Shown: in pieces, positions 60,674 to 64,000 of the stretch
How the letters are laid out: each line of letters opens with the position of its first letter
Position numbering within the stretch: the first letter of the stretch is position 1
Assembly (NCBI RefSeq): GCF_900176515.1
Contig: NZ_FWXV01000001.1
Location: 868,001 to 932,000, forward strand
Origin: Kibdelosporangium aridum
GTDB lineage: Bacteria > Actinomycetota > Actinomycetes > Mycobacteriales > Pseudonocardiaceae
Direction of reading: 5' to 3'
DNA: 64,000 bases
Notes under the pieces: generated by a model
What the model was told of the DNA's origin: nothing
Seen by the model: the letters and a program-made list of their open reading frames with translations, nothing else
The model's database searches: none
Program-made: the position numbers and the translations under genes

Positions 60674-61858
60674 CTATGCATCCCATACAACAGGAAGGGC
60701 CCAAACGCCGTACGCGGCGGACTTCTCACGCAGCTTGATCTCGTCGGCGGGTACCGCGAGCCGCAGCGTCGGGAACCTGTCGAACAGCCTGGTGAAGCCG
60801 ATTCGCATCTCCACCCTGGCCAGCTGCTGGCCGAGGCATTGGTGTATGCCACCGCCGAACGCGGCGTGCTTGCGTGCGTCCTGCCGGTCCAGCTGAAGGA
60901 TATCGGGTTGCTGGAACACTTCCGGATCCCGGTTGACCGCGGGCAGTCCGATCGCGACGGTGTCGCCTTTCCTGATCATCCGGCCTTCGAGCTCCACGTC
61001 CTCGAGCGCCGCCCGGTTGGGCGTTCCAAGGTGGACGATGGAGAGGTAGCGCAGCAGTTCCTCGACTGCGTCCGGGCTGTCAAGAGCGGCGATCTGCTCC
61101 GGATGTTGTAACAGCGCGAATGTCCCTAGTCCCAACATGTTCGCGGTGGTCTCGTGCCCGGCGACGAGCAGCAGCAACGCGATGTTCGTCAGCTCTTCAT
61201 CGGTCAGATCGGTGTCCGTGATCAGGCTGCCGAGCAGATCGTCCTTGGGGTGCAACCGTTTCGTGGTGACAAGTTCACCGAGATAACGGGAGAGTTGGCC
61301 AAGTGCCGCCAAGGATTCGTCCTGTGTGGCGGCCATATTGGCCATGATCGTGGTCTGCTGCTGGAAGAACGTGTGATCGTCATACGGCACGCCGAGCAGT
61401 TCGCAGATCACCAGTGAGGGAACCGGTAACGCGAACGCCTGCACCAGATCCACGGGCGGCCCTGCCTTGGCCATCGCGTCAAGGTGTTCCTCGGTGATCT
61501 GGGTGATCCGCGGTTCCAGCTGCTTGATCCGGCGCACCGTGAACTGGCTCATCAGCAATCGCCGATACCGCGAGTGCTCCGGCGCGTCCATGTTCACGAA
61601 CCATCCAGGCGCCGCCGGCTTCGACGCGCCACCCGGTCGTGCGACGGCGCCGAACAGCGGGTGCTTGTGCTCGGGACGGTTGGTGAAGCGTGGATCGATC
61701 ATGACCGTCCGGGCTGCGGCGTGGCTCGTCACCAGCCAGCCGATGTGGCCGTCCGGGAACCGTAGTGGGCTGACCGGCGGCAGTTTGACGAGGTCAGGCG
61801 GTGGATCGAAGGGGCAGCCGGGGGCTCGTTCAGTCGGTAGTGTCACTGGCTCGTTCAT
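60674..61858 (-). CDS. Cytochrome P450, paralogue of the 12-kb P450
   Basis: 394 residues from ATG 61858; an in-frame ATG at 61880 lies in the operator. I-helix [21 protein letters not shown]-helix EELLRYLS, haem loop [20 protein letters not shown]. Sequence agreement with the first P450 is strong over the C-terminal two thirds (for example [19 protein letters not shown] against the same region). Divergent from a TetR gene in the same layout as the 11-13 kb module, so the two units are duplicates that have drifted. Redox partners are not in the window. Confidence 0.95.
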   Translation of the reverse strand: MNEPVTLPTERAPGCPFDPPPDLVKLPPVSPLRFPDGHIGWLVTSHAAARTVMIDPRFTNRPEHKHPLFGAVARPGGASKPAAPGWFVNMDAPEHSRYRRLLMSQFTVRRIKQLEPRITQITEEHLDAMAKAGPPVDLVQAFALPVPSLVICELLGVPYDDHTFFQQQTTIMANMAATQDESLAALGQLSRYLGELVTTKRLHPKDDLLGSLITDTDLTDEELTNIALLLLVAGHETTANMLGLGTFALLQHPEQIAALDSPDAVEELLRYLSIVHLGTPNRAALEDVELEGRMIRKGDTVAIGLPAVNRDPEVFQQPDILQLDRQDARKHAAFGGGIHQCLGQQLARVEMRIGFTRLFDRFPTLRLAVPADEIKLREKSAAYGVWALPVVWDA

Positions 61859-61871
61859 ATTTTCGGAGTCT

Positions 61872-61887
61872 ACTCTCATTTGAGAGT
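61872..61887. promoter_or_regulatory. TetR-type operator
   Basis: ACTCTCA-TT-TGAGAGT is a perfect 7+2+7 palindrome in the 77-nt gap between the divergent P450 and TetR genes. A further GAGAGT half-site follows at 61902-61907. Position and symmetry suit the adjacent TetR repressor. Confidence 0.75.
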
Positions 61888-61935
61888 CAACTGTCAAAGA
61901 AGAGAGTTCTCCGGTGTGGAGTTATCCTGCTGCGC

Positions 61936-62511
61936 GTGGATCAACCAGCGACTGGGCTGCGGGAACGCAAGAAGACCAGAACGAAGACGACCATCCAGCA
62001 GCATGCGCTGCGGCTGTTCAAGGAGCAGGGCTACCAGGCGACGACGGTCGAGCAGGTCGCCGCGGCTGCCGAAGTCGCACCGAGCACTGTCTTCCGCTAC
62101 TTCCCGACCAAGGAAGACCTGGCCGTGCTGGACGACTACCACTCGATGGGCGACTCGCTGGGTGCCGCCATCGCGTCACAACCGGACGGTCCGCCGATCG
62201 ATGTGCTGCGTGGTGCCTTGCGGGACGTGTTCGCGGCGATGTCCCCGCAGGACCGGGCCGCGCGCTACGAACGTGACTTGGTGATGCTGACGATCCCCGA
62301 GGTGTGGGCGGCGAACCTCGGAATGATCGCGAAGAGCCGCAGGCTGCTCGGCGATGCGCTGCAGGCCCGGTGGGCCGGTTCCCGGATCGTCGCCGACGCG
62401 GTCATCGGTGTGGGCCTCGGCGCCCTGCTGGACTGGGCACAAGATCCGCAGGGTGATCCGGTTGAGGCCCTTGACCAGGCTTTCGGTCGTCTTGCGGAAT
62501 TCTTGTCATGA
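61936..62511 (+). CDS. TetR-family repressor next to P450
   Basis: 191 residues from GTG 61936; the open frame extends further upstream but runs through the operator. Helix-turn-helix: TIQQHALRLFKEQGYQATTV with EQVAAAAEVAPSTVFRYFPT. The C-terminal domain is close in style to the TetR at 11.3-11.9 kb (ERKK start, RYFPTKED against NHFPSKED), as expected for duplicated modules. Likely represses itself and the divergent P450 through 61872-61887. Confidence 0.92.
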   Translation: MDQPATGLRERKKTRTKTTIQQHALRLFKEQGYQATTVEQVAAAAEVAPSTVFRYFPTKEDLAVLDDYHSMGDSLGAAIASQPDGPPIDVLRGALRDVFAAMSPQDRAARYERDLVMLTIPEVWAANLGMIAKSRRLLGDALQARWAGSRIVADAVIGVGLGALLDWAQDPQGDPVEALDQAFGRLAEFLS

Positions 62512-62585
62512 ACCCAAATGAGGTCAAGAGTGTGTGAGAATCCCCGGCGCAAGATCCATTCGGGCGATTTCCGGGAGACGTCACA

Positions 62586-63017
62586 ATGAACCGACCGGCA
62601 GTGCTGGCTGTGCCGACCGCGCTACTCGCGCTCGCGCTGAGTGGCTGCGGCAGCAAGGAAACCGGCTCGCCCGTGCCTGTCCAGAACGAGAACCAGAACC
62701 AGCCGGGCACCTCGGCGGCGGCCACCGACACCAAAGAGGACACTTCCGCGGCGGCGGACGTGAAGATCACGCAGTGCCTGAACAAGTCGTACGGGCAGGA
62801 CGTCACCCTGGAAGTCACCAACAGCACCGCTCAGGACCAGCGGTACGTCGTCGGGGTGAACATCACGGACGCCGCCGGCGGCAAGAGCGAGGCCCGGTTC
62901 GCCAAGAACCGGATGACCCCTGGGCAGACCATCACCGAGAAGATCCCCGGTGACACCCCGTTGAAGGGCGAGATCAAGTGCGAGATCGGGGAGGCCAAGC
63001 GGCTCCCGCCGAAGTAA
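62586..63017 (+). CDS. Small lipoprotein
   Basis: 143 residues, GGGAG before the ATG. Leader RPAVLAVPTALLALALSGCG with a lipobox and an Asn/Gln/Thr-rich linker, then a compact domain (about 60-143): VKITQCLNKSYGQDVTLEVT, VVGVNITDAAGGKSEARFA and IPGDTPLKGEIKCEIGEAKR. The two Cys (TQC and IKC) could form a disulfide. The domain resembles FxLYD-like immunoglobulin-type folds of actinobacterial lipoproteins, without a known function. Confidence 0.75.
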   Translation: MNRPAVLAVPTALLALALSGCGSKETGSPVPVQNENQNQPGTSAAATDTKEDTSAAADVKITQCLNKSYGQDVTLEVTNSTAQDQRYVVGVNITDAAGGKSEARFAKNRMTPGQTITEKIPGDTPLKGEIKCEIGEAKRLPPK

Positions 63018-63026
63018 GCGCGCCAG

Positions 63027-64000
63027 TCAGAGCGCTGACGCCTTGCCGAAGAGGTAGCGCTGCATGGGAACGCTGGTGGCCGACTCCCCGGCGGACTGAT
63101 AAGCCGCGCGAGCACCGTCGACGTCCCCGAGCATCTCCAACAGGTGAGCCCGGACGGCGAGAAACCGGTGGTGCTTGCCGATCTCGCCGGCGAGCTTGTC
63201 CAGCAACAGCATGCCAGCCGAAGCCCCTTGGCTCATGGCGACGGCGACGACGTGACCAAGGGCAGTCATCGGGTTGTCCGAGATCTTGAGCAGAACCTCG
63301 TACAGGGCAACGATTTGAGCCCAGTCAGTCTCCGCGTATGACTGGGCCTCATCGTGCACCGCGGCGATCGCGGCCTGGACCTGATAGGGCCCAACCTCGC
63401 CCCGAGGCAGCACCGAGCTGATCAGCGCCACGCCTTCGGAGATCAGCTCGGCGTCCCACAAGGCACGGTCCTGCTCGGCCAGCAGCACCAGTTCGCCGTC
63501 GGGAGAGGTCCGCGCAGGCCGCCGGGCATCGGTGAGCAGCATCAACGCCAGCAACCCGGCGACTTCGCAGTCGTCCGCCAGCAGCCGGTGGACCAGGCGA
63601 GTCAGCCGGATGGCCTCAGCCGCGAGATCGGCCCGCTGCAAGTCGGGGCCGTAGGTGCTCGCGTACCCCTCGTTGAAGATCAGGTACAGCGTGTGCAGCA
63701 CGGCCCCGAGCCGCTCGGACCGAGCGGAACCCTGAGGCACGGCAAAGGGAACGCCACTGTCCTTGATGCTCTGCTTGGCCCGGCTGATCCGCCGGGCCAT
63801 GGTCGCTTCCGGCACCAGGAAGGCCCGGGCGATCTCGGCCGTGGTCAACCCGCCGACCGCCCGCAACGTCAACGCGATCTGCGACGGCACGGACAGCGCG
63901 GGATGGCAGCACATGAACAGCAGGATCAGCGTGTCGTCCGAGTCCGACGCGGGCCGGTCGGCCGCCGGGGCGAGCCAGTCCTCGGGCAGAACCCGCTGGG
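63027..64000 (-). CDS. ECF42-type sigma factor, 5' end outside window
   Basis: The frame runs off the right edge. Visible: region 4 HTH (ALTLRAVGGLTTAEIARAFL, VPEATMARRISRAKQSIKDS), then the long C-terminal DUF6596 helical domain with LGAVLHTLYLIFNEGYASTY, EAIRLTRLVHRLLADDCEVA, GLLALMLLTDARRPAR and the conserved DRALWDAELISEG with AIAAVHDEA. These are the marks of ECF42 sigma factors, which are usually next to DGPF (YCII-like) genes and have no anti-sigma. Partners would lie beyond the edge. Confidence 0.92.
   Translation of the reverse strand, partial: QRVLPEDWLAPAADRPASDSDDTLILLFMCCHPALSVPSQIALTLRAVGGLTTAEIARAFLVPEATMARRISRAKQSIKDSGVPFAVPQGSARSERLGAVLHTLYLIFNEGYASTYGPDLQRADLAAEAIRLTRLVHRLLADDCEVAGLLALMLLTDARRPARTSPDGELVLLAEQDRALWDAELISEGVALISSVLPRGEVGPYQVQAAIAAVHDEAQSYAETDWAQIVALYEVLLKISDNPMTALGHVVAVAMSQGASAGMLLLDKLAGEIGKHHRFLAVRAHLLEMLGDVDGARAAYQSAGESATSVPMQRYLFGKASAL

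Noticed and set aside
1..64000. tRNA, rRNA, CRISPR, prophage, insertion sequence or biosynthetic PKS/NRPS gene
   Set aside because: No transposase or integrase motif, no regular spaced repeats, no tRNA-like cloverleaf and no modular synthase motif noticed by eye; a covariance scan was not possible.

Overview
This is a 64 kb chromosomal window from a high-GC actinomycete, probably in the Pseudonocardiales (Kibdelosporangium, Lentzea or Actinosynnema type). That placement is inference from GC-rich codon use, GTG and TTG starts, SARP/LAL regulators, many secreted proteins and many TetR/P450 units. I see no tRNA, rRNA, insertion sequence, prophage or CRISPR array. Coding is dense, on both strands, with many 4-nt overlaps.

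Layout. 0-1.1 kb: end of a NarL-type two-component system. 1.07-1.23 kb: a 155-nt imperfect hairpin. 1.2-6.6 kb: a secreted haem peroxidase and an AA10 LPMO, both with a C-terminal chitin-binding-type module; the LPMO has a DasR-type operator. DUF4190, DUF4360 and DUF305 proteins lie here too. 6.7-9.0 kb: a STAS protein, a DUF2007 protein and two tandem NmrA-like genes. 9.3-11.3 kb: a HAD-NUDIX fusion followed by a cyclase-repeat protein. 11.3-13.2 kb: divergent TetR/P450. 13.2-17.8 kb: exported hydrolase, LLM oxidoreductase, MarR, exported EEP-family phosphoesterase/nuclease and a repeat lipoprotein. 17.9-20.3 kb: a DUF1996 lipoprotein divergent from an ECF sigma/anti-sigma pair, with a perfect CRP-type palindrome between them. 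20.3-28.2 kb: an NmrA gene divergent from AraC plus two tandem ~1,015-residue SARP/NB-ARC/TPR regulators. 28.2-33.3 kb: hydrolase-TetR divergent from a methyltransferase with a 23-bp operator, then GNAT, secreted lipase-like and DUF72 genes. 33.3-38.6 kb: a LAL regulator, a DGPF protein, a decayed cupin and a second two-component system.

38.7-49.4 kb: YceI, then the benzoyl-CoA epoxidation (box) genes boxC-boxB-benzoate CoA ligase plus an amidohydrolase, converging on a five-gene branched-chain-type ABC importer (SBP-LivH-LivM-LivG-LivF). The simplest reading is import of an aromatic acid, CoA activation, epoxidation and ring cleavage, but BoxA and the semialdehyde dehydrogenase are not here.

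49.5-59.5 kb: a ten-gene purine catabolic run (OHCU decarboxylase, HIU hydrolase, uricase, three-subunit xanthine dehydrogenase, guanine deaminase-like, NCS2 permease, allophanate-hydrolase C-terminal-like domain protein, allantoicase), divergent from a PucR regulator. It covers guanine to allantoin and allantoate to ureidoglycolate plus urea; allantoinase is absent. 59.5-64 kb: an orphan NMT1-type binding lipoprotein, a second TetR/P450 divergent pair paralogous to the first, a small lipoprotein, and the 3' part of an ECF42-type sigma factor running off the right edge.

The least explained items are the 1.1 kb hairpin, whose single-base pair substitutions all keep pairing only in the minus-strand RNA, and the tandem giant regulator pair.
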